From Spongiibacteraceae bacterium (GTDB taxonomy: Bacteria; Pseudomonadota; Gammaproteobacteria; Pseudomonadales; Spongiibacteraceae), in the NCBI GenBank assembly GCA_002710725.1, contig PAKT01000027.1, forward strand, positions 1 to 58,346: a stretch of DNA of 58,346 nucleotides, in the 5' to 3' direction. Shown here piece by piece: positions 1 through 10,148 of the stretch (within the stretch, counting starts at the first letter, position 1; the number at the start of each line of letters is the position of its first letter). A program made the position numbers and the translations under genes. Below the pieces are notes generated by a model. The model was not told the DNA's origin and made no database searches. It saw only the letters and a list, made by a program, of their open reading frames with translations.

Positions 1-301
1 GCCAGGCGTCGGTATACAAAGCCAAGTGCGAGCGGAAATCACCCCGCCCCAGGCTATAGAGCAAAACTGCTACATAAAACAGCAGCAGGGGCAAACCCCA
101 CAGCACGCCTTCCAGCGCCACCTGCAGCAGCAAAACCGCAAATACGGGCAACATGATCAGCAGCGCCAAGCGGAGACGCAGACTATTAATTGAAGACACG
201 CGCTGGTGAACCGCAACCAACCAGTCATCATGCTGCGGCACTGCACCATAGCCCCAGATCTGAAGTGCTGCCAGCACGGTAATGATCGCTAGAAATTCCA
301 T
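1..301 (-). CDS. ampE: AmpE-like inner-membrane protein, 3' end cut by the window edge
   Basis: The reading frame begins with ATG at 301-299 and stays open to the left edge, giving about 100 residues (MEFLAIITVLAALQIWGYG at the start). It has hydrophobic segments near residues 1-18 and 45-80, with a basic SLRLRL stretch before the second, as expected for AmpE, a polytopic membrane protein encoded after ampD. The start shares its A with the TGA stop of ampD (TGATG), so the two are translationally coupled. Identity rests on this arrangement and the membrane profile. The C-terminal part lies outside the window. Confidence 0.75.
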   Translation of the reverse strand, partial: MEFLAIITVLAALQIWGYGAVPQHDDWLVAVHQRVSSINSLRLRLALLIMLPVFAVLLLQVALEGVLWGLPLLLFYVAVLLYSLGRGDFRSHLALYTDAW

Positions 302-876
302 CAACTCAGCCGTTTTTTGTAGTTATGCCAATCAAACGCCGGCCCCGGATCGGTTTTGCGTCCGGGGGCAATGTCACTGTGCCCGACAATACGCATCGGA
401 TTCAGCAAAGGATAGTGTGCCATGAGTATCTTTGTCACGCGGGCGAGCGCCGCATATTGAGATTCCGTGTAGGGGGTATCATCTGTGCCCTCCAGCTCCA
501 CCCCGATACTGAAGTCATTGCAATTCTCCACACCGGCAAAGCAGGATACCCCCGCATGCCAGGCTCGCTTATCAAAGGGGACAAACTGGGTAAACTGGCC
601 GTGGCGGTCTATCAGCAAATGCGAAGAGACCTGCAGATCGCGCAGATCGCCCAACGCCGGATGCGCATCGCAGTCCAGGCAGTTGGTGAAGAACTCGTGT
701 ACCTGTCGGCCACCAAATTCACCCGGCGGCAAACTGATGTTGTGAATCACCAGCAGGCTGACTTCGCAGCCTGGCGGGCGCTCATTGAAATTGGGAGAGG
801 GACATATCTCGGCGGCTGTCAGCCAGCCGCTGGTTGAGATGGAATCTTCATCTGCGGTCTGATCACCTGTGGTCAC
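301..876 (-). CDS. ampD: 1,6-anhydro-N-acetylmuramyl-L-alanine amidase AmpD
   Basis: AmpD is a cytoplasmic zinc amidase that removes the peptide from anhydro-muropeptides during peptidoglycan recycling, and so sets the inducer level for AmpR-type beta-lactamase control. The 191-residue protein has the Amidase_2 signature: H45 in VIHNIS, E127 in IGVELEG, H166 in VGHSDIAPGRKTDPGP, K174 and D176, matching zinc ligands and catalytic residues of known AmpD. CPSPNFNERP at residues 25-34 is typical of the family. The start codon is GTG at 876 and no ATG lies before the conserved region, so the first dozen residues are less certain. The next gene, ampE, overlaps its stop. Confidence 0.93.
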   Translation of the reverse strand: MTTGDQTADEDSISTSGWLTAAEICPSPNFNERPPGCEVSLLVIHNISLPPGEFGGRQVHEFFTNCLDCDAHPALGDLRDLQVSSHLLIDRHGQFTQFVPFDKRAWHAGVSCFAGVENCNDFSIGVELEGTDDTPYTESQYAALARVTKILMAHYPLLNPMRIVGHSDIAPGRKTDPGPAFDWHNYKKRLS

Positions 877-897
877 AAAGCCACCACTGGCAAGCCA

Positions 898-3132
898 TCA
901 AACCGGTTTGTCTTTCATATCACGCAGGTTGCTGATTACAGATTCCAGAGCCCGGTCAAACAGCATGCCGTCGTCCAGCATCGTCATCTGATCGCCGGCG
1001 AGTTTGAGCAGGAGATCGTTCTTCTCGTACTCGGCCACCTTCATGCCAGAGCGATTCACGAAAATATGACGCCCGGTACTGGCAATCACCGCCGCCAGGC
1101 GACAGCGCAGGCGATTGCCGTCGTCCTGCAAAAACTCAACCCAGTTGCCAACTTGCAGGCGTGTCAGACGGCGCTCAGCTTCATCCAACTCGGAATCGCT
1201 CGCAGCCGGAGCTTCGCCCAGCGAGGCCGCCAGTGAGGCGTCCAGCGCGTCCAGGTCAACATCCCTCTCGGGATTACTCTCGGCTGGAGTCGCCTTGGCC
1301 ACCGCATCGTTATCACTGTCGCGGCCTTTTTTCAGCAGGCCCATGTGCACAGCTTCCAGTTGCTGAAGCTGCTCTTTCAGATCGTAAGGGTTGTAACCAA
1401 TCTGATTCAGACCGGCGCGCAGGCTTTCCAGAATGTTGGGCAAATCTGCCAGCAGCTTGTCACGGTGTGCTGTGCTCTCTACCGGCTGTACACTCCACAG
1501 GAGGTTGTCGGCCACAGAAACCGCCTGTCTCCACGCCTCACTGTTTTCGCCCTGCTGCACATACTGCAAAAACAGCACCTTGCTCCAGCCCTCGGTCAAC
1601 AGGGTGGCCAGAACGTCGGGGCAGGACACTTCACTGAGCTTGGCCTGAATCAGGCTGTCAACAATCTCACGTGCCTGGTCTGCGACCTGTTTGCCGTCGT
1701 GGGCATCCAGCACGCGCTGGGTAACCCGGTCTGCGCGTCGCCGTTCCTGCTCCAGATAGACTTTAAATTCATCCAGTGCGTCCTGAAATACACCGGCACT
1801 GCCATCAGCGCGCGCCAGCACATCCCGCACCAGGTTTTCAATTTCAGCGTATAACGGGTCATCTTCCAGGTCACCACTGGACTGCCAGCCTATGCAGGCA
1901 TCGGCGATGGTGTTCAGCAACAGGCGGGCCGGATGCCCCTCCTTGCTGAAAAAGCGCTTGTCGAGCATGGCGGCTTTCAGCACGGGAATCTGCAGGTGGG
2001 CGATCAGCGCCCGCATCGGGCTCGCCAGACTGTCGTCTTCCAGCACGTACTGGAACAGCAGCGACACCAGGTTGATCACATCAAAATCGCGCTGGGCAAC
2101 GCTTTCGTCTGAATCGTCCAGCATATCGCGCCGCACATTGCGCAGCCTGTCAGCCAGGTCAGAGGGCAATTGAGCGACTTCGCCCGCCGAGGAATGCGCG
2201 GTGACATGCAAGCGCTCTAGCTGGGAGCCCTGAAGCTCCTGCAACACCTTCAACAGAGAGCCGCGTGACAACTGAACTTTGCCGCCGCCCGCTTCGCTGC
2301 CGTCGGCAGCAAGCAGGCCCTTGAGCACATCAAATACCGTGCCTGCTGTGTGCTGCGCCAGCTCGTCGACGTCAACAGATTCTTCAGTGTGCTCAACAGG
2401 CTCATTGGGCACCGCCTGATCAGACTGATCCGCGACATCCGGGCGAGGGCGCAGACCATTTTCGCCTTCGCGATAATAGCCTGCCGTTTTCAAGACACCG
2501 GACAGCTCCAGATAAAGACCACCCAGCTCAGACACCACATGGCGATCAAACAGCTTGAACAGCACCAGCTTCGGCTTGATATTCAGATCCAGCTGACGGG
2601 TCGCCTGGGCGAAGGCGTCACAGATACTCAGCGGGGTAAAAGGCAGGAAATTCTCATTCACGGACAGTGTCATGTCCTGGGAATCACCCCAGGCATGGAA
2701 GCTCGCGGAAAGCGCGGACAAGGCCTGCGCGTAGCGTTTACTGGCCTTGCTGGCCATGCTCTCGACCGCAACCTGCTCTTCCATGTCTTCATAGTCGAGC
2801 AGCTCTAAGGGTTTGGCCTGACCGGATTGCTGCCGGCCACCCTGAACCAATATCTGCAGAGGACTGGCCAGCTGCAGGCGAAATTCTGCTTCTATACGGC
2901 GGCGGTGCACCCGAATCTCGCGCATCGCTTCGAAGTACAGGTTCTGCTCATTGGCGTGAAGCGCCCGGTCGGCGAGCTCAAAAAGCGCGTCGTCAGCATT
3001 ATCCAGCAAACGGTGGGCGCAGTCGGACAGATACCGCCAAGCGCAATTCTGTAAGTCAGAGAATACTGGCGGCAGTGAGCCGGAGGCGGTTCGGCCCGCA
3101 CGCAAATGCACTACCTTATTATCGTTACTCAT
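898..3132 (-). CDS. DUF1631 family protein
   Basis: This 744-residue protein matches the DUF1631 family, which older annotations sometimes mislabel as thymidine phosphorylase. The function is unknown. The N-terminal half is helical and acidic (WRYLSDCAHRLLDNADDALFELAD at about 28-51). The C-terminal part, from about residue 640, contains RLQVGNWVEFLQDDGNRLRCRLAAV followed by FVNRSGMKVAEY, a beta-rich stretch resembling a PilZ-like domain, which could mean cyclic-di-GMP binding. That last point is inference. It is encoded 21 bp upstream of ampD on the same strand and probably shares a transcript. ATG start at 3132. Confidence 0.8.
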   Translation of the reverse strand: MSNDNKVVHLRAGRTASGSLPPVFSDLQNCAWRYLSDCAHRLLDNADDALFELADRALHANEQNLYFEAMREIRVHRRRIEAEFRLQLASPLQILVQGGRQQSGQAKPLELLDYEDMEEQVAVESMASKASKRYAQALSALSASFHAWGDSQDMTLSVNENFLPFTPLSICDAFAQATRQLDLNIKPKLVLFKLFDRHVVSELGGLYLELSGVLKTAGYYREGENGLRPRPDVADQSDQAVPNEPVEHTEESVDVDELAQHTAGTVFDVLKGLLAADGSEAGGGKVQLSRGSLLKVLQELQGSQLERLHVTAHSSAGEVAQLPSDLADRLRNVRRDMLDDSDESVAQRDFDVINLVSLLFQYVLEDDSLASPMRALIAHLQIPVLKAAMLDKRFFSKEGHPARLLLNTIADACIGWQSSGDLEDDPLYAEIENLVRDVLARADGSAGVFQDALDEFKVYLEQERRRADRVTQRVLDAHDGKQVADQAREIVDSLIQAKLSEVSCPDVLATLLTEGWSKVLFLQYVQQGENSEAWRQAVSVADNLLWSVQPVESTAHRDKLLADLPNILESLRAGLNQIGYNPYDLKEQLQQLEAVHMGLLKKGRDSDNDAVAKATPAESNPERDVDLDALDASLAASLGEAPAASDSELDEAERRLTRLQVGNWVEFLQDDGNRLRCRLAAVIASTGRHIFVNRSGMKVAEYEKNDLLLKLAGDQMTMLDDGMLFDRALESVISNLRDMKDKPV

Positions 3133-4346
<1,214 letters not shown>

Positions 4347-4350
4347 CAAT

Positions 4351-6066
4351 TCAGTTCGCCGCTTGAATAATTTCATCAGCTGTTCTTATATTGGGATACC
4401 GTCCATCTTTCATCAACTTTATGTTAGGCAATACTTCATCAAGAAATAATTTCGGATACATATTGCGAATCCTAGTTAACTCACGACCAGACTCTTCAAA
4501 ATTATCGTTTATCTCTAAAGCCAAAAAGTATCGAAAGAGAGAAGGCGCGTAGGGAAACCTATAAACCACTTCACGCATACCAATTAATCGTTCGTCGCTC
4601 ATGTTTTCAGAGGCTTTTTTTCCAGCAAAACAAATAAATTCCCGCAGCGCGTCAAGCGTATAAATACGATCCTCACAATGTTCACCTGCCCCAACAATCC
4701 CCGCCGACTTAAACCTTAAGCGCCTGTAATCCTCCTCCAAATTACGATAATCAATCCAGACAATCGCCGCAACAAAAATTGAAAAGCCACTTATCAAACC
4801 CGCTGACCCAAGGTGCACCAACTTAGTAGATTTGTATGGATATTGCACCCCCCCCGCACTGGCGGCACTGTACGCGCCTACGATTAAACCTGTTGGAATC
4901 AAAAAATACGCATAAGCGTGAGGAAGCTCCACCATCGCATGCACACATAGCACGCCTATGATCGAGCCCATGAACACCCTGTCCATGTCATTCGATTTTG
5001 CGACCACATAAACACAAAAATATAGAAGCCCAAAAGCTGCGATGCCGCCGAAAAACCAGCCATTCCAAATTACAAGATCCAAAAAAACATTGTGACTAAA
5101 CTGACTGAAACCAACTACAGACTCTGCAACTAAAGCCCCCGAAAGTTGAGCAAGCGCAGTCTGCCCCCAACCAAACCCCATACTAGGCATCTCTCCCAAC
5201 CCAATAAAAAACTGAGCCCACAAACTCAGCCTATGAGAATCGAGAGTCTCCTCAGATGCAACCTCTGAAATAAGCAATGCATCATTTGCACTTCCAATTA
5301 ACAAGTAAAAGAACATATAAGCTCCTACAGAAAGTAGGAATCTGCGATAACTAGACGTGCATATATTTATTAGCACTGAGCGTTTGAACGAAAAAAAACA
5401 AATCGCCACTAAAAATACCAGCCAGGATGTTTCAGAGCCCGTTAACGCGATAACGAACATCAAGATGATCACAATAAACCAGTAAAAGTCCGAGGAAAGA
5501 GCATTCTTAATGCGCAAGTACATCGCACACATGAAGCTCCATATCAGTAGACTGGCTAAATTATTCGGCTGATTGAGGTTGGCATAGGGCGCACTACCAA
5601 TCTGAATCTCAGAAATGTACAAACTAACGCCGTCAACCAATAACCACTGAGTAATAGCCAACATTGCCGAGACTAACCCCAATGACAAAACCACAACCGC
5701 AAACCACTTTAACAATTCCTTCCCATAGCGGCTATATAGACAAAAACCCACATAAATAGAGCAACTCAAACTTACTAGATAAATCCAGTTTATGAGCATG
5801 TCCATATAAAAAGTTATCTGACCAGAATAGTACTGGACCAAAGGGATTAAAGAATACAAAAAAACAAAGACGCAACTAGCTGGAACTCTCCCCTGAGAAG
5901 ACGGATCGCCCAAAAAAGCAACGATGCCAGCCAAGAAAAATAGAGCCACGATGGCGAAAAATTCGCTATAAAATGTGGTCCAAGGAAAGTAGTGATTCGG
6001 TATTAACAAAGCTACGCCGTAAAAAACAACCGACAGGAGAAAGAGATAGCGCTTATTCACCAGCAC
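4351..6066 (-). CDS. PglL/TfpO-like pilin O-oligosaccharyltransferase (O-antigen-ligase family)
   Basis: A 571-residue membrane protein with about ten to twelve hydrophobic segments up to residue 440, followed by a soluble C-terminal tail, the layout of PglL/TfpO-type enzymes (Wzy_C superfamily plus a C-terminal Wzy_C_2-like region). Such enzymes transfer a lipid-linked glycan to pilins in the periplasm. The central loop contains LDSHRLSLWAQFFIGL and FGWGQTALAQL followed by FSQFSHNVFLDLVIWNG, resembling the conserved loop and catalytic histidine region of O-antigen ligases. It follows the pilin gene on the same strand, as tfpO does in Acinetobacter. The DNA is clearly more AT-rich than its neighbours, suggesting separate acquisition. 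Start is an assumed GTG at 6066 with a weak ribosome site. Confidence 0.8.
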   Translation of the reverse strand: MLVNKRYLFLLSVVFYGVALLIPNHYFPWTTFYSEFFAIVALFFLAGIVAFLGDPSSQGRVPASCVFVFLYSLIPLVQYYSGQITFYMDMLINWIYLVSLSCSIYVGFCLYSRYGKELLKWFAVVVLSLGLVSAMLAITQWLLVDGVSLYISEIQIGSAPYANLNQPNNLASLLIWSFMCAMYLRIKNALSSDFYWFIVIILMFVIALTGSETSWLVFLVAICFFSFKRSVLINICTSSYRRFLLSVGAYMFFYLLIGSANDALLISEVASEETLDSHRLSLWAQFFIGLGEMPSMGFGWGQTALAQLSGALVAESVVGFSQFSHNVFLDLVIWNGWFFGGIAAFGLLYFCVYVVAKSNDMDRVFMGSIIGVLCVHAMVELPHAYAYFLIPTGLIVGAYSAASAGGVQYPYKSTKLVHLGSAGLISGFSIFVAAIVWIDYRNLEEDYRRLRFKSAGIVGAGEHCEDRIYTLDALREFICFAGKKASENMSDERLIGMREVVYRFPYAPSLFRYFLALEINDNFEESGRELTRIRNMYPKLFLDEVLPNIKLMKDGRYPNIRTADEIIQAAN

Positions 6067-6165
6067 GCAATGAACTCATAAATTAACAAAGTAGAGGAAA
6101 GAAAGACGCCCGAGCGCGCGGAGAAAGCACGCTCATACCGGAAACGCTATTCCGATTAGAGTGCA

Positions 6166-6201
6166 AAAAGATGAAAAGCCAAAGAGTCGCCAAACTCTTT
6201 G
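6166..6201 (-). terminator. Rho-independent terminator after the pilin gene
   Basis: On the minus strand the stem CAAAGAGT (6201-6194) pairs with ACTCTTTG (6187-6180) over a 6-nt loop, then GCTTTTCATCTTTTT follows. It lies 20 bp after the pilin stop and before the glycosyltransferase gene, so it probably lets pilin mRNA greatly exceed transferase mRNA. Confidence 0.75.
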
Positions 6202-6222
6202 ACTTTAAATAAGCCCCTTAGA

Positions 6223-6684
6223 TTAGCCTCGGCACGAGCCTGGCAAAAACTTGGCAGGAATAGATGTGCCAGTACCGCCGCATACCCATTGAGCCACCGC
6301 GTCTCCAGCTCCAGGCGCGTTACCATCAACGTCGAGAGGGATCAAGGTGAGTGTTTCACCATTTACATCGTCGTTAATGTTCCTTGCCACCACATCAACT
6401 CTACCAGCATCAGTTGTACTCACCGAAGTGACGTACTGAGATACATTAGCTCCACTGGTGCTTTCACACCCCCAATTACCCGCAGTGGGAAGACTGCCCG
6501 TAGTAGACTGAATAACCTCAGTAATCGTTGTCCGACAAGCCGAAGCCGCCAACACAACTTCAGACACTTTCGCTCGTGCCGTATAATCTTGGTACGCTGG
6601 CAGCGCAACTGCAGCCAAAATACCGATAATCGCAACAACGATCATCAGTTCGATCAAAGTGAAACCTTGTTGAACTTTTTTCAT
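6223..6684 (-). CDS. pilA: Type IVa major pilin, PilA-like
   Basis: The 153-residue prepilin has the short leader MKKVQQG followed by [20 protein letters not shown]. Gly7/Phe8 is the PilD cleavage site and Glu12 (mature Glu5) is the assembly residue. Cysteines fall at 50, 73, 135 and 151. The last pair would form the C-terminal disulfide loop, ending GSCRG with a serine just before the last cysteine, a plausible glycan acceptor given the transferase encoded next. GGAG lies 7 nt before the ATG. A sigma-54 promoter is found upstream. pilB, pilC and pilD are not in this window. Confidence 0.93.
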   Translation of the reverse strand: MKKVQQGFTLIELMIVVAIIGILAAVALPAYQDYTARAKVSEVVLAASACRTTITEVIQSTTGSLPTAGNWGCESTSGANVSQYVTSVSTTDAGRVDVVARNINDDVNGETLTLIPLDVDGNAPGAGDAVAQWVCGGTGTSIPAKFLPGSCRG

Positions 6685-6756
6685 AATAATCTCCAGATCA
6701 TTTTAGGTACTTCAGTGACTCCAATTACAGAGAACCACTTTTGTGCGCAAGGAGAT

Positions 6757-6773
6757 ATGCAGAGGGCATGCCA
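6757..6773 (-). promoter_or_regulatory. Sigma-54 (RpoN) promoter of the pilin gene
   Basis: The minus strand reads TGGCATGCCCTCTGCAT, with GG and GC separated by exactly 10 nt as in the -24/-12 consensus. The -12 element is about 75 nt before the pilin ATG. RpoN control of pilA through PilS/PilR is established in Pseudomonas. Confidence 0.8.
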
Positions 6774-6858
6774 AAAGGCTGGAAAACTGTAACCCATTGA
6801 ATATCAAAATATTATAAGACTAAAATCTCGAAAAATGCCTATCAAGTTTTAGCTAAAT

Positions 6859-6884
6859 GACACGTTTGGACAACAAGGGCGACA
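6859..6884 (-). promoter_or_regulatory. Possible PilR enhancer boxes
   Basis: Three TGTC tetramers on the minus strand (GACA on plus at 6859, 6869 and 6881) are spaced 10 and 12 bp, about 100 bp upstream of the sigma-54 promoter. Reported PilR sites upstream of Pseudomonas pilA are repeated elements with a TGTC core. The match is short, so this is tentative. Confidence 0.4.
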
Positions 6885-6911
6885 CATATTGTCACCCCAA
6901 TTGTCGTTAAC

Positions 6912-7106
6912 TTAAAAATCCAACTCCATATCGTCCAACCCGAGATCCTCAATCAGGCGCCGGCGCTCCATGCGCTCTTCGATCTTCCTGCGGATGGAAT
7001 TATCCCGCCCTCCCATAAATACCCCCCGGTCAAAGCCGTCGGGAGAATCGTCTTCGAAGGCGTCATCGAAATCGTCTGTCGCCGCTTCAGACAGGTCTTT
7101 CGCCAT
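6912..7106 (-). CDS. Small acidic protein, PA3496-like
   Basis: A 64-residue protein with an acidic N-terminus (DDFDDAFEDDSPDGFD) and a basic helical segment RRKIEERMERRRLIEDLGL ending in LDDMELDF. This pattern resembles the small PA3496 family of gammaproteobacteria, whose role is unclear (sometimes described as envelope integrity). The ATG at 7106 is preceded by GAGGAG at good spacing. A TTG six codons upstream lacks a ribosome site. Transcribed alone from a likely promoter at about 7181-7208. Confidence 0.7.
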   Translation of the reverse strand: MAKDLSEAATDDFDDAFEDDSPDGFDRGVFMGGRDNSIRRKIEERMERRRLIEDLGLDDMELDF

Positions 7107-7180
7107 AACTATCACTCCTCTCAAATGCGATAGATAAACCTGAAATATCGACTTGCCGGTACCGGCTATCGTCAGCGCTT

Positions 7181-7208
7181 ATTTATGGCTAAATGAGGGA
7201 TGTGTCAA
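7181..7208 (-). promoter_or_regulatory. Candidate sigma-70 promoter of the PA3496-like gene
   Basis: A perfect -35 hexamer TTGACA lies at 7208-7203 on the minus strand. An AT-rich stretch CATAAATAA starts 16-17 nt downstream and could serve as a weak -10. The spacing to the ATG at 7106 gives a leader of about 70 nt. Confidence 0.45.
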
Positions 7209-7237
7209 CAAAAAAATGATTAACAATTTATGATCAG

Positions 7238-7272
7238 AAGCGCGGCGGGGCCGGGTGGCCGCCGCCGCGCTT
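7238..7272. repeat. GC-rich hairpin
   Basis: AAGCGCGGCGG at 7238-7248 pairs perfectly with CCGCCGCGCTT at 7262-7272 over a 13-nt GC-rich loop. No T-tract follows on either side, so a classical terminator is unlikely. It could be a remnant of an extragenic palindrome. Confidence 0.6.
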
Positions 7273-7533
7273 GAACTGGGTGGGGAATGGCGATCCCTCG
7301 CCTAACCTCTCGTCCCTGAGAGCCCCATTGCAGATTGTCTGCAGGCGAACAAACAGCTACGCCGCTGACGCATTCAGAAGAAAATCTACAGGGGAAGAAA
7401 GATGGTGTGAGGCATCCAAATCCCTTTGGTTTGCGTGCAGATTCCTTCTGAACGAGTTACGACTGTATATCCACTCATATCTAAGCGTCAAGCCCTATGG
7501 CTCAATTTTCTTGGTTGCGTGACGCAAGTAGCC
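7273..7533. other. Intergenic stretch without a convincing gene
   Basis: Between the hairpin and the repeat downstream of sthA I find no supported gene. An 83-codon open frame on the plus strand (7271-7522) has no family-like features, an odd composition and no ribosome site. A small RNA cannot be excluded but nothing recognisable is seen. Confidence 0.4.
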
Positions 7534-7558
7534 CCCTCACCCCCAGGAGAGGGGGCGC
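7534..7558. repeat. Decayed copy of the CCCTCACCC/GGGAGAGGG repeat
   Basis: CCCTCACCCCCAGGAGAGGG plus GGCGC matches the left arm of the complete element at 30902-30992 with an internal deletion. It lies directly after the sthA stop. Confidence 0.6.
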
Positions 7559-7567
7559 ATGGTTCAG

Positions 7568-8956
7568 CTATAGGCGGTTGATGCCGTTCAGGGCGGCGGT
7601 GCGGTAGGCCTCGGCCATGGTTGGGTAGTTGAAGGTCGTGGTTATAAAGTAGCGCAGGGAGTTACCCTCGCCTTTCTGCTTCATGATGGCCTGGCCGATA
7701 TGGACGATCTCGGCGGCTTCGGCGCCGAAGCAGTGGATGCCGAGTATCTCCAGCGTCTCCACATGAAACAGGAGCTTGAGCATACCCACGGTTTCGCCGC
7801 TGATCTGGGCACGGGCGGTGTCTTTGAACAGCGCCCGGCCTACCTCGTAGGGCACACGCGCCTCAGTCAGTTCGCGCTCGGTGGCGCCGACGGAGCTGAT
7901 TTCAGGCAGCGTGTAGATGCCGGTAGGCACATCGTCGACAAAGCGGCAGTTCTCTTTGCCCCTGGCTGAGGCCGCGGCCGAACGACCTTGATCGTAGGCG
8001 GCACTGGCCAGGCTGGGCCAACCGATGACATCACCGGCGGCGAAGATGCCTTCGACCGAAGTTTCGTAGTGCTCATCCACCTCAAGCTGGCCGCGGTGGT
8101 CAGCCTTGAGCCCGATCGATTCCAGATTCAGGCTGTCCGTATTCCCGGTGCGGCCGTTACACCAGAGCAGGGCATCGCCGCGCAGTTTTTTGCCTGACTC
8201 GAGTATTACTTCTACGCCTTCGTCAGTTGCGCTCACCCGACTGAATTCTTCCCTGTCCCGAATCATTACCCCCAGATTACGAAGGTGATAGCTGAGCGCA
8301 TCGGAAATTTCGCCATCGAGAAACTCCAGCAGGCGATCGCGGGTATTGATTAGTTCCACCTTGATACCCAAACCCGAAAAGATTGACGCGTACTCACAAC
8401 CGATTACCCCGGCGCCATAGATCAGAATCTTGCGCGGGGTGTGGGCCATATCCAGCACGGTATCGCTGTCGTAAACACGCGGGTGGGAAAAGTCGATATT
8501 GTCCGGGCGGTAGGGCCGCGAGCCCGTAGCAATAACCACCTGATCGGCACTCACCCGATGCTCCCGGCCCTGCTGGCTGATGGCGAGCGTGTTGCGGTCG
8601 ACAAAGCGGGCCTGTCCGGCAATCACTTCTATACGGTTGCGCTGATAGAACTTGCTGCGCATGGCCACCTGACGCTTGATCACATCGTCGGCGGCGCTCA
8701 ACAGGCGGGGATAGGTCAGGGTGCGCGGATCACCCAGATCGCGGAACAGCGGATTGCGGTTGAAGCGCATCACCTGCCGCACCGTGTGACGCAAGGCCTT
8801 GGAAGGGATGGTGCCCTGGTGTGTGCAGGCGCCGCCTACCCAGCTTTGCTGTTCAATGATGGCTACTCGCTGGTCATGCTTTACCGCATTCAGAGCCGCG
8901 CTTTCACCGGCGGGGCCGCTGCCAATCACCAGGAGGTCGTAGTGGGGTTTTGTCAT
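7568..8956 (-). CDS. sthA: Soluble pyridine nucleotide transhydrogenase
   Basis: SthA moves hydride between NADPH and NAD in the cytosol and helps re-oxidise excess NADPH. The 462-residue flavoprotein has the N-terminal FAD motif [15 protein letters not shown] (residues 10-24) and a second dinucleotide fold near [19 protein letters not shown]. The usual redox disulfide of this fold is absent: C44 is followed by THQG and then T49 where lipoamide dehydrogenases have the second cysteine. This is characteristic of SthA. The dimerisation domain ends normally ([17 protein letters not shown]). It stands alone and is followed by a repeat remnant. Confidence 0.95.
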   Translation of the reverse strand: MTKPHYDLLVIGSGPAGESAALNAVKHDQRVAIIEQQSWVGGACTHQGTIPSKALRHTVRQVMRFNRNPLFRDLGDPRTLTYPRLLSAADDVIKRQVAMRSKFYQRNRIEVIAGQARFVDRNTLAISQQGREHRVSADQVVIATGSRPYRPDNIDFSHPRVYDSDTVLDMAHTPRKILIYGAGVIGCEYASIFSGLGIKVELINTRDRLLEFLDGEISDALSYHLRNLGVMIRDREEFSRVSATDEGVEVILESGKKLRGDALLWCNGRTGNTDSLNLESIGLKADHRGQLEVDEHYETSVEGIFAAGDVIGWPSLASAAYDQGRSAAASARGKENCRFVDDVPTGIYTLPEISSVGATERELTEARVPYEVGRALFKDTARAQISGETVGMLKLLFHVETLEILGIHCFGAEAAEIVHIGQAIMKQKGEGNSLRYFITTTFNYPTMAEAYRTAALNGINRL

Positions 8957-9284
8957 GCTATGGCTTTTCTCCGGGACAGGATTTCATGTCAGAGCACGCA
9001 TTTGGCTGCGGTTAATATCTCACCGAAGGATGATTTGTTAGTCCCTGCCGCCAAACGCACGGCTTTCCCTCACCCTACCCCTCTCCCAGAGGGAGAGGGG
9101 ATTTTAGCGGAGCGAGTTTTGGGGCAAGAACTATCATTTAACCCCTTTCCCACGGGAAAAGCCGGCGTCTCTATGTACTCTCCGCTTTGAGCGCGCTAAA
9201 AATGCGAACCCGAGCCATTCTAGCGCGAGCAAGGACTTCCTGTCGTTCCCTGTGTAGAATCCTTCGGCCCAACAAGGATAGCTC
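8957..9284. other. Divergent intergenic region between sthA and the methyltransferase gene
   Basis: This 328-bp spacer must contain both start regions. Its central part is occupied by a repeat copy at 9067-9172. I see no further gene. Confidence 0.5.
9067..9172. repeat. Partial copy of the CCCTCACCC/GGGAGAGGG repeat
   Basis: An intact left half (9067-9100) carries the CTCTCCC/GGGAGAG hairpin. The right half is degenerate (CCCTTTCCCACGGGAAAAG near 9153) and the terminal GGGTGAGGG arm is missing. The segment after the hairpin, with GCGAGTTTTGGGG, recurs in inverted orientation inside the element at 11781-12057. Confidence 0.75.
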
Positions 9285-9902
9285 ATGTCACAGAACCCAA
9301 ACGTCCGCGAAGCCTACGGCATTGTTGCCCCCACCAGCCGCAACCCCGCCCTGCGCCGACTGAAAAGCGCCCAGAACACCCCCTCCATTCACGGCAATAA
9401 ACTGTGGGGCGCCTGCTACCTGATGATGGAATACTTGGAACACGCACCTCTTCCACAAGGGGCTCGGGTGCTGGATGCCGGCTGCGGCTGGGGACTGAGC
9501 GGCATCTACTGCGCCAAGCATTTCGACGCACAGGTAACGGCGATGGATGCCGACCCGGCTGTCTTCCCCTACCTGCAGCTGCTCGCCGAACAGAACGGTG
9601 TCGCCATCACAAATCACGCGGCCCGCTTTGATGAGCTGACTGTCGATGACCTGAGTAAGTTTGACGTGGTGATTGGCGCCGACATCTGTTTCTGGGATGC
9701 ACTGGCGGACGACGTATCCAACATGATTGACCGGGCCATTGAAGCGGGCGTATCCAAAATCATCCTGACCGACCCACAGCGCCCGCCGTTTAACGCACTG
9801 GCCGATCGCTGCGTTGAAGAGCACTTTGCCGAAGCGCTGCAGATCGAAACCGAGCAACCGCGCCGTTTTACCGGCACCGCACTGGTTATTGAGAACGGTT
9901 AA
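9285..9902 (+). CDS. Class I SAM-dependent methyltransferase
   Basis: This 205-residue protein has a Rossmann-type methyltransferase core: motif I VLDAGCGWGLSGIYCA at about 61-76, the acidic post-I residue in TAMDADP near 87, and a GADICFWDAL motif IV-like segment near 130. The pattern resembles the methyltransferase-16/protein-lysine methyltransferase branch, but I cannot name the substrate. ATG at 9285 follows AAGGA at good distance. It converges with the small Cys-rich gene, overlapping its 3' end by 17 bp. Confidence 0.75.
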   Translation: MSQNPNVREAYGIVAPTSRNPALRRLKSAQNTPSIHGNKLWGACYLMMEYLEHAPLPQGARVLDAGCGWGLSGIYCAKHFDAQVTAMDADPAVFPYLQLLAEQNGVAITNHAARFDELTVDDLSKFDVVIGADICFWDALADDVSNMIDRAIEAGVSKIILTDPQRPPFNALADRCVEEHFAEALQIETEQPRRFTGTALVIENG

Positions 9903-10080
9903 CCCGGCAGGGCTCTGAGCCAAACTCGCAAAACACACAGCAGTGTTGCGCTTTCAGCGTTTCGCCGCAGGCAACACAACGGCACTGCGCAGGGCCGCGC
10001 CCTGCCGGAAGACGTTCAGTCACTTTAAAACCGCATTTCGGGCACTGCAGAATACTGCGGCCTGCCTTTGCGTCTGTCAT
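9886..10080 (-). CDS. Small Cys-rich protein of the GDCCVxC type
   Basis: A 64-residue protein with eight or nine cysteines: CPKC at about 13-16, CRCVAC at 33-38, then QHCCVFCEFGSEPC near the C-terminus. The arrangement matches the small GDCCVxC family, some members of which are selenoproteins. Here the GD before CCVxC is replaced by QH and no in-frame TGA is used. The two CxxC pairs suggest zinc or another soft metal. Function unknown. There is no obvious Shine-Dalgarno before the ATG at 10080. A TATGAT box nearby suggests a very short leader. Confidence 0.65.
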   Translation of the reverse strand: MTDAKAGRSILQCPKCGFKVTERLPAGRGPAQCRCVACGETLKAQHCCVFCEFGSEPCRVNRSQ

Positions 10081-10148
10081 AAAATAATCATATTTCTGTC
10101 ACAGTGAGTACATACATCGGGCACAGACTGCATAGTCAGGAGAACACT

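Noticed and set aside
6199-6792. 197-codon plus-strand frame over the pilin gene
   Set aside because: The minus-strand pilin has a perfect leader, signature and promoter. This frame is a shadow.
7271-7522. 83-codon frame in the spacer near sthA
   Set aside because: No ribosome site, unusual composition, no homology that I can see.
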